A model generated the notes under the pieces. It was not told the origin of the DNA and searched no databases. It saw only the letters and a list, made by a program, of their open reading frames with translations. A stretch of DNA of 64,000 nucleotides from Bryopsis sp. KO-2023 (taxonomy: Eukaryota; Chlorophyta; Ulvophyceae; Bryopsidales; Bryopsidaceae): the NCBI GenBank assembly GCA_030272585.1, contig BSYQ01000006.1, positions 2,567,001 to 2,631,000 of the forward strand, in the 5' to 3' direction. The position numbers and the translations under genes are program-made. Shown piece after piece: positions 20,382 through 32,000 of the stretch. Numbering within the stretch: the first letter of the stretch is position 1; each line of letters opens with the position of its first letter.

Positions 20382-20802
20382 CAGAGTAGGAGATCTCAAG
20401 AGAAGGGAAATAAATTGAATGGGCAAAATTTGATTTGAATATCTCCGCACATATGTGTGAATGCCGACGGGTGAGATATTATTTTCCTAAGGCAAGGTAG
20501 CCAATGTGGAAAAGCGTTCACCATGAAAAGGGTTTTATCTCGGGTTTGAGAAGGTGTCTTGACCCTTAAGATGGTTTAGTTTTGTGAAAGGGATCACAAA
20601 CTTTGAGATGTTTCTCCAATCTCAATCTTGACCGGATATGAAACTTTTGGTGTAGTGGCTCGCTGAAAGGCACCTAGAGATTTCAACATTTGGTCAAAGT
20701 ACCGTGTGTAAACCATTGCTAAGGTTTCTGCACCCTGTAGCATATAAGTGTTTATCCAAGTGGAGTCAGGACCAGGAGGTCTGACACTTTGGGGGGGAGG
20801 AA
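20382..20802 (+). other. Element B 3' untranslated region and polypurine tract, copy 1
   Basis: About 420 bp without a supported ORF. It ends with TTTGGGGGGGAGGAA directly against the 3' LTR, a clear polypurine tract for plus-strand priming. In unit 3 the corresponding region is split by element C at CCGTG. Confidence 0.75.
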
Positions 20803-21047
20803 TGTTATGACGTCACACGCGTGTGTCACGGTGTGTCGCCACGTGTACATGTGTGTCGCCACGTGTGTCACCTGTCGTGACACATTTGCATCTGTCCCCA
20901 CACGGTGGTAGCAGGGTCCAATCACCAAGTATGGTGATTGCTACCATGTGTACTAGCAACGCTCATAAAAGGCGTTGGTACACTCTCTTTCGAGGTTTTT
21001 GGTTTGAGAAAGACTTTCACTGCCACTGAAAGTCAAGCAGCACAACA
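20803..21047 (+). repeat. Element B 3' LTR, copy 1
   Basis: 245 bp with the same ends as the 5' LTR. It is followed by the target duplication CTGTG, after which A's RT frame resumes. Confidence 0.9.
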
Positions 21048-22993
21048 CTGTGTCGTCGGAACTTCAACACCTTTTTGCTTTCACCTGGGATCAAAAAAGA
21101 TACGCCTGGCAGCGCCTCCCACAGGGGTGGTTGTGGTCGGCCACGTTATTCAACGAGCGAATAAGCGAGGTCGTCTCTGGCCTGGAGGTGATTCAGTACG
21201 CTGATGATCTGTTGGTGGGGGGTGTGACGAAAAAAGAGCTTGCGAAAAACCTGGAAGTCCTGTTTGGTCGTTTGAGTGATTATGGGCTAAAGGTCAACTT
21301 TTCGAAGGCGGTGTGGGTGACAGACCGCATCACTTTTTTGGGGTTCGAATTGCGCAGTGGCTCGTGGTCACTGAAACCTTATCTAATGCAGAAGAGCGCC
21401 GAGCTTGGCCCAGTACGCAGCCTGAAATCGTTGGAGAGAATTGTGGGCATCTTGTCTTGCTGCCGTAGATCTATTCCTAATTTGGAGAGAGTGCTCAGGA
21501 AATTGCGAAAGCACATCAAGTCGTGCAAATCAGCGGACGCCCCTAGCGTTGATTGGAACCAGGTCGAAAAGGATGTGCAGGAGGTGTTAGGCAGCGCGCT
21601 GGATGCGCAGCTCGACCTGTGTTTGACTGGAACGGATGCCACCCATTTCGAGATTGAGACCGACTGGTCCCCAGGCTACGCAGGTTACCTTTTGTATGCG
21701 TGTGTGAAGCGAAATGGAGCTCTAAAACGACTTCTGGTCGATATAGGCAGTTGTGTTCTCGAGGGGCATTTTTCATCCTACCTTGGTGAATTTCGAGCAC
21801 TCAAGTGGGCTTGCGCCCGCACTAAATCATTCCGTGGGAGTTTGCCTTTGGTCGTCAAGACGGATAACCATGCACTTGCATCTAAGCTGGAGAGCCAGGA
21901 TATAACCACTAACGACATAAGGGAGGCTCGCCTGTGGTCGTGGCTGCTTTCTAATGAGCCTTTGTTGAAAGTGGAATTTATTGCAGGTGATGTGAATCGC
22001 GGCGCCGATTTGTTGTCGCGACCAATCGTCGCGGCATGTGCAATGGTGGTGATGCCCCAAAATTGTACTGATCAGGAGTGGAAACTTATCCACCACGGGC
22101 ATCCAGGGTTGAGTGGGTGTTTGGAGAGGGCGAAATTATTGCAAATCCCACTGTCGACATCTTTCGCTCAAAACCGTATCAAGGAATGTCGACCGTGCCA
22201 ACAATTCGCCCCACTGAAGCAGAGTTTCCCACTCCGACATGTGGAGGATCCCCTCCGCCCAAACGATCTTATCTCTGTCGACTACCTCGGCCCATTCTCA
22301 AAGAATGGTCCCTACTCTCACATTTTCGTCATTGTGGACAACCTCACTCGCTACTCACAGTTGCATCTTTCCACTGCAGCAAACACTGCAAACGCACTAC
22401 AGGCTCTAGACAAATGGAGTGTGGACCGAGGAGTGATGCGGCGCATCATGTGCGACAACGCCAGTTCGTTCGCTGGCCGCAAACTGAATGACTGGGCTCG
22501 GGGGCGAAGTGTGACAATGATCTATACACCACCCCACGTTCACCGCGCAAATGGCGCTGTGGAAAGGATGAACCGGAAAATTCTTGAGCGACTCAGGCGC
22601 ATGCTGGTGGACACTGGTCACTCACGTTGGTGGGAGATCGTCTCGGACGTGCAGGACGCATGCAACACCATGATGTGTGACGTCACACGCATGACCCCAC
22701 GCGATGCCTGGGAGGCTGGGGAAGAGGCCTGGGCAGCTGCTCGTTATCGGATGGAAAAACGCCGGGCGCACTGGAATCGGCATCGCAAGAGCACTCGAGT
22801 GCACTATCGCCTGGGGCAGCAGGTTTGGGTTTATGATCTCACACGATCGTCGATGATGCGCGGAAAGCTTCGTCCGCTGTGGGTTGGCCCTGGCCGCATC
22901 GCGGAGATCATTAGTGACACTCGGTATGGGGTGAATCTGGAAGATGGTCGGAGGATCATAATCCACTCTGATTTTCTCAAACTATTCTTCTGA
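21048..22993 (+). CDS. pol: Element A pol, 3' part, copy 1 (RT end, RNase H, integrase)
   Basis: This is the continuation of the split pol. After removal of B and one CTGTG the frame is unbroken. RT: LFAFTWDQKRYAWQRLPQGW and catalytic YADDLL, a retrovirus-like pattern. RNase H: IETDWSPGYAGYLL, GEFRAL, KTDNHAL and NRGADLLSR. Integrase: a zinc region (HHGHPGLSGC...CRPCQQF) and the DD35E core with SVDYLGPF, MCDNASSF and GAVERMN, then a small C-terminal module (PLWVGPGRIAEI...HSDFLKLFF). There is no chromodomain. The first codon of the open stretch is GTG and no ATG is well placed, so this is not an independent gene. All visible catalytic residues are kept. Confidence 0.88.
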
Positions 22994-23024
22994 TTTTCTT
23001 TATTCTTGGAGGTCTTTTTTTGCA

Positions 23025-23046
23025 CAGTGGGTAGCAGGTGGGCACA
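23025..23046 (+). promoter_or_regulatory. Probable polypurine tract of element A, unit 1/2 junction
   Basis: AGTGGGTAGCAGGTGGG followed by CACA lies directly upstream of LTR 2. It is purine-rich but interrupted, so the exact tract is uncertain. Confidence 0.4.
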
Positions 23047-23546
23047 TGTGGTTTGGAGGGGCATCTTTCAGTCGAATCTGTTTGATTGTTTAGTGTTTAG
23101 CTGGGACAGTTGAGTAGATTCTGGTTTTTGCATCGTTTGGTGGACACACTTCTTAGTCATCAGTGACAGCGCGAGTTTTTGGCAGGTCGGGCGACGTCTC
23201 CGTTTCTGGCGCCTGGGGGCGTGTGGACGTTAGTGTTTGCGAGGGGGCGTTTTTCTGGCGTCTGGGGTGACAGGCGAGTGAGTCGTGGGTTTGTGTTCGT
23301 GAGGGGTGCTGCAGGGTGGCGTTTCGGATACCCAGGCTGTTGGGTATATTAGGGGGACTGAGTTCGCTGTTGTTTGTAACGGTTTCTGTTTAAGATCAAA
23401 GTTTGTGTTTGAGACGGTTGGCTGTTGGAAGCCCCTACGATTGTGCGTGTTCGTGTCGACGCGACTCTGCGTGTCTCTCTCTCTCAAACCGAACCGTCTG
23501 CCACTTCCTCTCCGACTCGACGCATAATGATCACCAGGAAACTACA
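23047..23546 (+). repeat. Element A LTR 2 (shared by units 1 and 2)
   Basis: 500 bp, 2 bp longer than LTRs 1 and 3 because GCTGGGGTATA reads GCTGTTGGGTATA just before the TATA box. One LTR serves as the 3' LTR of unit 1 and the 5' LTR of unit 2, as expected after unequal exchange. Confidence 0.88.
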
Positions 23547-24945
23547 TGGTTTCGGAGCCATCATAGTCCTGGCCCTCACGTTCCTACCCCTTTCGGCCAC
23601 CTCGAATCCCTTCTTCAGTCAGAGCCCCACGAGGGAGCAGTTACTGGAGGAGCGCACCAAGCTCATGAAGGAGCGCACCAAGCTCAGGGAACTCGTGATG
23701 GATCTATCTAGTGAGATAGTGGACAACCAGTACGAGGCTGGTGCCAAGGAACGGAACAAGAAGGAGCGTGAGCGTCGGCGGAGGGATAAGGATTACTCAC
23801 AGGTCTACGATCGACTGCAAGAACCACGCAGTGACGATCTCAACCCCCCTGGGAAAGAAAAAGAACCCACGTCGTGGTTGGGTTTTTTGGGTATCGGACA
23901 GAAAAAGAAACAGGAGCCAGTTGGTTGCAGCACTGTTGTTTGTTGTTTTCGCATGTCATGGGATATTGTGAAACAGTCGTGCCTCCTGGGTTTGGAGTTT
24001 GTGAAGCTTTTTGTGGAGGATCCTTTTTCCGCTGTTCGTGAGGTCGTCGCTGCCTCGGGGAGTTTGTTTGGTTCCCCTTTGAGTAGGCTCTCTCGTTGGG
24101 TCGGTTATGCTCTGATTTTCGTCCTGGCTAATCTCTTGGCGTTTGCATATCTGAGGCTGGCAAGCATTATGGAACTGGCGCGGCGTGGGGTTTGGGCTGC
24201 CTGGCAACTCCCCATCTTCACATGTTTCAAGGGAGTGTTTCGTTTGCTGTGGTCGGTCACGCTGGCGACACTGCCAGTGAGTGTGGATGTCTCGAGCAAA
24301 CGCGAGCTGCAGCGTTTGGCGAAACAGATTGAAGACATGAAAAAACAGATGGGGAAGAATGATGTTGGTGGCGTTAATGATCGCCCTCTCCCCTGTGGCA
24401 ATTGTGGGAAGCCTGGCCATCGGTCGCTGGAGTGCACAGACAAAAAGAGATGTCTTTGGTGTGGCGAAGAGGGACATCGGATCGCGAGCTGCCCGCGCAA
24501 GGTATCCGGCCAGCCCAAAACCTGGCCCCAAATCAACTCGACGTCCAAGTCTGGGGGTGTCACTCTTTTACACACTCCCCTCACAGTGGCGGGCAAACGG
24601 ATCAAGCACTGCCTCGTGGACACAGGCGCCCAAGTCAACCTTTTGCCTGTGGCGGAATGTGTTCGCCATGGAATCAAGTACGAGCCCTACACTGACACCA
24701 CCCTCTACGGTTTTAACGGCGCGCCTGGGGAGGTGGTGGGGCGCACGACGCTCACCACGCAAGTGGGGCCATCCACGAACTGCGACATTGAGTTTCTGAT
24801 CACTCCTGAGGTGACTACTCCATTGCTTGGCCTGCCTGGTTTGAAGTTATGTGGACTTATTGTGGATTGCGTCAGAGGAGAGTTGCGCAGCGAGGCAACA
24901 GGCGATTGTGTTCGCTGCACGCTGATTACCAACCAAAAAAACTAA
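23527..24945 (+). CDS. gag-pro: Element A Gag-protease, copy 2
   Basis: 472 aa with the same translation as copy 1: N-terminal signal-like segment, hydrophobic spans, two CX2CX4HX4C knuckles and LVDTGA protease. The frameshift heptamer is at 24936-24942 and the hairpin at 24950-24969. The ORF is intact, so this copy could still make Gag-protease. Confidence 0.87.
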   Translation: MITRKLHGFGAIIVLALTFLPLSATSNPFFSQSPTREQLLEERTKLMKERTKLRELVMDLSSEIVDNQYEAGAKERNKKERERRRRDKDYSQVYDRLQEPRSDDLNPPGKEKEPTSWLGFLGIGQKKKQEPVGCSTVVCCFRMSWDIVKQSCLLGLEFVKLFVEDPFSAVREVVAASGSLFGSPLSRLSRWVGYALIFVLANLLAFAYLRLASIMELARRGVWAAWQLPIFTCFKGVFRLLWSVTLATLPVSVDVSSKRELQRLAKQIEDMKKQMGKNDVGGVNDRPLPCGNCGKPGHRSLECTDKKRCLWCGEEGHRIASCPRKVSGQPKTWPQINSTSKSGGVTLLHTPLTVAGKRIKHCLVDTGAQVNLLPVAECVRHGIKYEPYTDTTLYGFNGAPGEVVGRTTLTTQVGPSTNCDIEFLITPEVTTPLLGLPGLKLCGLIVDCVRGELRSEATGDCVRCTLITNQKN

Positions 24946-24969
24946 TGGTGCCCCCCAAGGATGGGGGGC
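24936..24969 (+). promoter_or_regulatory. -1 frameshift site of element A, copy 2
   Basis: Same heptamer A AAA AAC, stop, 7-nt spacer and 7-bp hairpin as in copy 1, with no change. Confidence 0.82.
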
Positions 24970-25817
24970 GTACATCACTCAGGCGTTTGTGGGATACGAC
25001 AGGCAAGGGGTTCAAGCAGGTTGGCGCGCACCAAATACAGGTGCTCTGTGGCAAGTCACACTTCCTCCCCCCCCATGCGTGGAAAAAGATCTATCTCCCA
25101 TTTTCGGTTACGGTTGTTGGAGGGATTACGATCTCAAGCGCCCTACACAGGCCAGGGTTGATTTCAGGAATATCTACTACGATGAGTGGCCAGCTCAGAT
25201 TGGATGTGCTCAACACCACCGGCACTGTGGTGCATCTCACTCCTCGCACTCCGGCTTTGAACATGTGGAGCTCCACCCCTGTGGAATTGCCTGATCGGGC
25301 GCAGCTTGCCAAGGATGTCGCTGTGACTGGGGTTTTCGACGACCTGGACGAGCTCGACTCAGACACAATCAAGTGTGGCATACTGGAAAAATATCCAGAC
25401 GTTGGCGACTTGTCGTCACACCCGATCACTTCGTCAATGGAGCGATTCACAGTTCGCAAGGAGGAGGTGCCCCACGTGACTCCCACTGAATGGGGCACGC
25501 GCACTGAATATGGCGCAGAGTCGGTGGCGGACAGGCATGGTGTGGCCACGCAGATCCAGGCGTTCCTGAAGCTGGGTTATCTGCGCGCATTGTCGGTGTC
25601 CGACCAGGCATACCTCAGTCCGCTTTTACCTGTGCCAAAGGCGTCAGGAGGCTTTCGCCTGACGAACGACTTCAGGTCCCTCAATGCCTATTTCAGGCAT
25701 CCCTCAAAGCCGAAGACGATACAGGCGGACTCATGGCGACGTCTATGGGAGGTGCGCGCCAGGTGGCGTTATTTTGCGAAAATAGACCTTGCTGACGCTT
25801 ATTTTTCGATCCCTGTG
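24942..25817 (+). CDS. pol: Element A pol, 5' part, copy 2, split by element B
   Basis: Same layout as copy 1: dUTPase-like segment, then RT up to ADAYFSIPV. It carries Leu and Asp where copy 1 has Pro and Ser, shared with copy 3, so units 2 and 3 are closest relatives here. Confidence 0.8.
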
Positions 25818-26062
25818 TGTTATGACGTCACACGCGTGTGTCACGGTGTGTCGCCACGTGTACATGTGTGTCGCCACGTGTGTCACCTGTCGTGACACAT
25901 TTGCATCTGTCCCCACACGGTGGTAGCAGGGTCCAATCACCAAGTATGGTGATTGCTACCATGTGTACTAGCAACGCTCATAAAAGGCGTTGGTACACTC
26001 TCTTTCGAGGTTTTTGGTTTGAGAAAGACTTTCACTGCCACTGAAAGTCAAGCAGCACAACA
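25818..26062 (+). repeat. Element B 5' LTR, copy 2
   Basis: 245 bp, no difference from copy 1 noticed. Primer site TGGTTTCGGAG follows at 26065-26075. Confidence 0.88.
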
Positions 26063-27181
26063 TTTGGTTTCGGAGTGAAGGGAAAGGAAAAGGAAACGAT
26101 AAGGAGGACAACAAGGAGGGAGCGCTTCTTGTCGAGTAAGGAAACGCCCTTGGCGAAGGTGTGCGCTTTGGGGCAAAGGTGACTTACTCTTACCTTTGAG
26201 ATTTTTGTTTTTCTTTGGGATCGTTGGTGGTGAGCGGTCGTCCGCCACGGTATGCTTGAAAGAAGGTCATAGAGGACCTTAAAAAAGTGTTTCGAGTTGG
26301 TTGTGAGTGGTCGCCCGTGTCGGCCAAGTTGAGGAAGGGTCTTACAGGGCCTTTGGAATTTCTTGATTTGTTTGTGGGAGGTCGTCCGGTTCGGTTGACG
26401 TGAAAAGAGGTCGTAAGGAACCTCAGGGTAGTGGTATAGAGTCGTTTAGAAGCTAGCCCGTGTCGGAAAAGGTTTCTGTAGGGTCGCTTGACGTTTGTAG
26501 CTTTAGATCCCATTTTCAGAAAGTGTGAGAGTGGAGATCTCGACTTTCTTTGGGGTTTCGACCACTTCTTGCGAGGTCGCCAGCACTCTGGACGTGCTTT
26601 GTTAAAGCTAGTCGACTTAGCTCGACGTTTTTCCAGAGGGTGGTTGGGTGGCTCGGTAGTTGGGTCGAAAAAGGCTACAGGGGTCGTCAGTTTTTGCCAG
26701 GAATGACAAATTCGAATTCGAATTCTGAAGTGTGAGAAACGACAAGAGTAACGCAGGTCGATTTGTTACGCTGTTGGCGTTGAAATCGATTTTGGTACTT
26801 ACCTAAAGTGGTCGTCGTTTTGGCGAGGTGACAGTCGTTTTTCGTCGACTGTGGTACTGGCGCCAAACGCGACTTCGTTTTGGTGCGACTATCGGTTTTC
26901 TTTTGTCGGCAGTGTGCCTTCTTGGCAACTGCAGGGGCGCGATTGGGCTCTTATTTTGGTGAGAGTACCTTGAAATCGTTAACCTCCACGTCGTTTTAAG
27001 TTCGCCTGTGGCTTTCGCGCGACGCCAGTCGTGGCAAAAGTCGACAGAGTGTGTGACAGAATAGGTCGTTTCCAGTTCGACTGTGGTTTGTGCGCGACGT
27101 CAGTCGTGGCAAACGTCGAACAGTGTGACACTGAACGCACTTACAGTGTAATTCGAATTTTTCTGGTAGGAGTCTTTGGCC
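26063..27181 (+). other. Element B leader, copy 2
   Basis: 1.1-kb non-coding leader with the same direct repeat (27001-27057 and 27076-27129) as copy 1. Confidence 0.55.
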
Positions 27182-29011
27182 ATGGATGGTAATGACAAGA
27201 GTAGTCATACCAGTGAAAAGGAGGCAGAGGTGGAACCCCCTCCTAAGACCAAGGATTTAGAAGAAAGGCTTACAGAAATGGAAGGGCTGTTGGCAGATTT
27301 GGTAATGAAATTACCTGACCCTGAAAGTTCCAAAGATAAGGATAAAATGGACGAGGATGAGTCGATAGACATTGGGAAATCTGGAAATGATGGTGGGCCG
27401 CGTGGTATGACATCTCAAGTAGCTAAGCCAGAAAAATATGATGGAAAGATACCCTGGAAAGAATTCCAGAGTAGTCTTACTGTCTACTTTGTGGCAGCTG
27501 GTATCAACCAAGAACGATGGGGAAAGGTTGCTCCCACGTTTTTCGGTAGAGCTGCACAAAAACATTTGGCGGCTAGAGTGTCATCAGAGTCCTTGGAAAA
27601 AGGTGAAGTTTCTTGGAAACAAATCTGTGAGACGATGAGTGACGGTAGTTTCGGGGAAATGGCATCGGATTATGCCATTACAAAGAAACTCATTTCATGT
27701 CGTGATCACCTTGAGCGCAAAGTGAATACGAATGAATTCGTCAGATTCGTAGATGATTTGTTTAAACTTCGTCGTATTCCGATGGATGAAGCGAGTAAAT
27801 GCTTCTTCTTACTCCATAATTTGCATCCGGCATTGAAGTCGTCGGTCGAGACAGATGTTCATGGGAAACCTTGGACAATCTACAACGATCTTCGAAATCA
27901 TGTCCTTGCAAAAGGAGTAACCCATGATGAGCGGATCCCTGTGATTAAGAATAAATCCGGGAATGTTCATGGTCGTGGGGAAGACTTGTATGGATACAAG
28001 ACTTCAAAGAAAGCAAAGACTAGACCATCATTTACCAGTGGGCAAGCGAACCCGAACGCTAGTAAGAAAGCGAAGGGTACGGTTCGCGGCCCAAAGCTTT
28101 CCCCGGAGGAGCGTGCTAGAAGGATAGCACAAAAGCTTTGCTTCACTTGTGGTGCTCCATGGGATGTGTCACACAAGTGTGGTGGGAAAGGCAAGGTGAG
28201 CGATTTGGCGATCAATGTCTTATCTCCTATCGAGAGTCATGTGCATATTGATGAGGTAGTGGAACCCTCAAATGCAATGATCGATGAGGAAATGAAAATT
28301 CATGCTTCTACTGACGAAAAGAAATTTTCGTGCAGAAATGAAAAGAAGGTGAATGCTCAGATGGATCATAGTGTTCATCGCAAGATGATCAAGCGAGAAC
28401 TTGAAAGACTCGAAGAGAGAACGGGACGGAAGTTTACGTTCGATTCTTCTGGAGGTTGTTTTCCGGTTGATGCTTGTAAAAGATCTTGTGAAGATTTTCT
28501 TACGTGTGATGTGTCGGGCGAGCATGTGTGGCTCAACCCAGGAAAGGCACAAATGGATGCTTTCCTGAAGCACTATTTCGAGTGTAAGAAAAGAGCACCA
28601 ATGACAACAAGTGCTTGTGTCTTGGTACCTCATAAGATGTGCAAAGCTTTTCGTGTGTTTGATAGCATGTGCTTGATAGCACAATATCGGAAAGGGGCAT
28701 TCTTATTTGAGAGAGCTCGTAAGATACCATTTTCCCAACCATTTGATGTGTATTATGATGCTCCTGTGCCTCGAATTGTGGAACCCACAATTGACAAGGA
28801 GATCATGACTATGTCTATGGTTTTCGAGGGACGTATCTTTGATACTCCTGCACATATATTGTTGGATTCGGGTGCGGCTGGTTCAGCCTCTATTTCCCAA
28901 CAATTTTGTGAGGCTTATGGTATCTCATACCAAGCTCAAAGTGATACAACTGTTCAAATGGCTGATGGTACACCATTGACTTTGATCTTTATCTTGGAGA
29001 TGTTTGGTTGA
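27182..29011 (+). CDS. gag: Element B Gag with Dam-like segment, copy 2
   Basis: 609 aa, same translation as copy 1, including the NPG variant in the Dam-like segment and the premature frame end within protease. Confidence 0.8.
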   Translation: MDGNDKSSHTSEKEAEVEPPPKTKDLEERLTEMEGLLADLVMKLPDPESSKDKDKMDEDESIDIGKSGNDGGPRGMTSQVAKPEKYDGKIPWKEFQSSLTVYFVAAGINQERWGKVAPTFFGRAAQKHLAARVSSESLEKGEVSWKQICETMSDGSFGEMASDYAITKKLISCRDHLERKVNTNEFVRFVDDLFKLRRIPMDEASKCFFLLHNLHPALKSSVETDVHGKPWTIYNDLRNHVLAKGVTHDERIPVIKNKSGNVHGRGEDLYGYKTSKKAKTRPSFTSGQANPNASKKAKGTVRGPKLSPEERARRIAQKLCFTCGAPWDVSHKCGGKGKVSDLAINVLSPIESHVHIDEVVEPSNAMIDEEMKIHASTDEKKFSCRNEKKVNAQMDHSVHRKMIKRELERLEERTGRKFTFDSSGGCFPVDACKRSCEDFLTCDVSGEHVWLNPGKAQMDAFLKHYFECKKRAPMTTSACVLVPHKMCKAFRVFDSMCLIAQYRKGAFLFERARKIPFSQPFDVYYDAPVPRIVEPTIDKEIMTMSMVFEGRIFDTPAHILLDSGAAGSASISQQFCEAYGISYQAQSDTTVQMADGTPLTLIFILEMFG

Positions 29012-32000
29012 AGGACCATTGTGCTCATATGGATTTCCTTCATAACAGTTGTTCGTTGTTGTCAACTCGTGGACGTCGAGTTACGATCCATCATACTATT
29101 TCGGCTCGAAATCGTAGTGATCGTTGTGTTCATACGGTTACTCCATTTCTTTCCATTAAACAAGTGAAACGATGTCTTCGTGATGATCGGATCACTCCAT
29201 TCCTTGTCTTGGTGCGTGAGGTCACGCCACCTCTTGAGGGGGAGGAACATGGGTCTCCTAATGCGTTGTTTCGTGAACGTGGATCACTAGAGGATGTGGT
29301 AAAATCCGCACACGGTGATCATGTTGAGAAAGAAACGTTGGAGAACATGTTGGCTCCTATATTGGACGAATACGAGGATCGGTTTGTGAATGAATTGGCC
29401 TCGTGTCCACCCTCTAGAGAGTTCGATGCTTCTATAGATCTGATACCAGGAGCAAATCCTGTGAGTCGTCCTATATTTCGCTATACGCCTGGAGAGCGTA
29501 AGGAAATTGAGGATCAGATATCGGATATGTTGGCTAAGGGACTTATTCAACCGTCGTGTAGTCCATGGGGAGCACCAGTCTTGTTTGTACCCAAACCGGA
29601 TGGGACAAAAAGAATGTGTGTGGACTATAGAGGTTTGAATAAGTTAACAGTCAAAAATCAATACCCTATCCCACGTATCGATGATCTGTTGGATCAGTTA
29701 CAAGGTGCGAGGTACTTTTCCGCCCTTGATTTGAAAGCTGGTTACTGGCAGCTTCGTGTCAAAGCTGAGGACCAGGCTAAAACGGCTTTCAAGACCCCCT
29801 TTGGATTGTTTGAATATCGTGTCTTACCGATGGGTTTGACGAATGCACCAGCGATATTCCAAACATGGATGAACCGTGTATTTCATGGGATGATAGGGAA
29901 GTACGTCCTTATCTATCTTGATGATATACTTGTGTATTCGAGGAATGAGAAAGACCACATCATGCATCTCAAAAAGGTCATGGATCGTTTGAGAGAGCAC
30001 AAGCTCTTCTTGAAGAGATCAAAGTGTGATTTCTTTAAGGATGCATTGCATTATCTTGGTTTCGTGATAAGCAAAGAAGGGATTGCGGTAGATACTCGCA
30101 AGACTCAGAAGGTCATTGATTGGCCAGAGCCACAAAATATATCTGAGTTGAGATCCTTCTTAGGTCTTTCAAATTACTTCCGTCGGTTCATTCAAGGATA
30201 CAGTAAATTGGTCGGACCACTTACGAACTTACTTAGGAAGAGTAAGGAGTGGGACTGGAATGATGATTGTCGCAAAGCAATGGTTGCAGTTAAGGAAGCC
30301 CTGACCCATGCACCTTGCTTGGCAATGCCAGATTTCAGTAAACCTTTTGAAGTTATTGCCGATGCCTCGGATTGGGCTATTGGTGCAATATTACTTCAAG
30401 AAGGTCGACCAATAGCATTTGAAAGTAAAATGCTACATGGTGCACAATTGAGATGGTCAATATCAGACAAAGAAATGTTTGCTGTTGTCCATGCTTTGAA
30501 ATTGTGGAGGTGCTATCTGGATGTGATGGAGTTTAAGGTGATCGTGGATCACAAACCCAACACATTTTTCCATTCCCAGGTAACGTTGTCTCGAAGAGCG
30601 GTGCGGTGGCTTGAGTGTCTTCAGGGATACCGATTCAAGTGGGAATACCAGCCAGGCAGGACGAATGTAGCAGACCCCTTGTCGCGCTATCCTGTACGGT
30701 ATTCTCAGCAGATCAGTGTCTTGTTGGAGTCGGTGAGCAAGCGTGGCCGACTCAGTCACCTTGGTGAGGAGGGCCCAGCTCTCTCTCCTTTGCCTAATAT
30801 CGATCTTCAGCGACGATTATCTGAGGGGTACGCTAAAGACGAGTGGCTCAATACATTGGAATCCGCTGCTTCAATGTGTCGTCTCGACTCGGGTTTTTGG
30901 TGGAATGGAACACGGGTGGTTGTCCCAAACTTTGATGGCCTCAGGTTGGATATTATGAAAGATTTTCATTCAACGGTGTATTCGGGACACTTTGGTGTCA
31001 AAAAGACGAAACACAATTTGTTGAAGTGGTTTTGGTGGCCAGGGGTAGAGAAGGATATATTGTCCTTTATCAAAGGTTGTGATAGTTGTCAACGGAACAA
31101 GTGGAGACGTGGCAAACCTCCTGGTTCGTTGCAACCTCTACCGATACCAGATGCTCGTTGGGAGAGTGTTTCGATGGATTTGATAGTCGAGCTTCCCAAG
31201 TCAGGTGCTGAGCATTATGATGCGATCCTAGTTTTCGTGGACCGACTCACGAAAATGGTGAGATGCGCTGCAACATACACGAAGTGTGATGCTGCAGAAA
31301 CAGCGAGACTCTTTGTATCACATGTCTTCCGTTCACACGGTCTTCCTAGGACATTGGTGAGTGACAGAGATCCCAGGTGGAGATCACGATTCTTTGCGGA
31401 ATTGTGTAATACTTGGAAGATCAGTCAGGCTATGTCAACTGCTTTTCATCCCACCACTGATGGGCAGACTGAGGCAATGAACAAAGTCTTAGAAGACACC
31501 CTAAGACATTTTGTTGGGATACGCCACAGTGATTGGTCTGAACTGTTGCCAGTTGTCGAGTTTGCTATGAATAACTCCAAGTCGGAAGCGACTGGTGAGA
31601 CACCATTTTTCCTTAATTACGGTCATGATCCTTGGACAGCTACGACGGCACAGATGCCTGGATTCGGGCCAGGTGCATCTAGTAGAAAGAGCTCGTCACT
31701 GCAGATGGCGGTGCCAGCTGTACAAAGAATGACGACAACGATAAGAGATAGCATTGTGAAGGCGAAAAGGTGTTTAGAGGCAGCACGTCAAAGGATGAAG
31801 GCGTATGCTGATCGACATAGACGTCCTGTGGATGTGAAAGTAGGCGATAAGGTGTTGTTGGATGCACGGCATATCCGCCTAAAACATCCAGGATCCCGAA
31901 AACTGATGCCGAAGTGGATCGGACCCTTTACTATTTCGGATCAAATCGGTAAGGTAGCTTTTCGGTTGGATTTACCGAACTATCTTAAAATTCATCCGGT

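Larger units (their letters stand above)
13874..21047 (+). mobile_element. Element B, chromodomain Ty3-type LTR retrotransposon, copy 1
   Basis: 7174 bp with two 245-bp LTRs (13874-14118 and 20803-21047), flanked by the 5-bp duplication CTGTG (13869-13873 and 21048-21052). It sits in the same orientation inside A's RT coding sequence. It has a TG-initial primer site after a 2-nt gap, a 1.1-kb leader, gag, pol with C-terminal chromodomain, and a G-rich polypurine tract directly before the 3' LTR. Confidence 0.92.

Noticed and set aside
21050-22993. Independent gene starting after the B 3' LTR
   Set aside because: Its first codon is GTG and the sequence continues A's RT exactly across the target duplication; it is the second half of a split pol.
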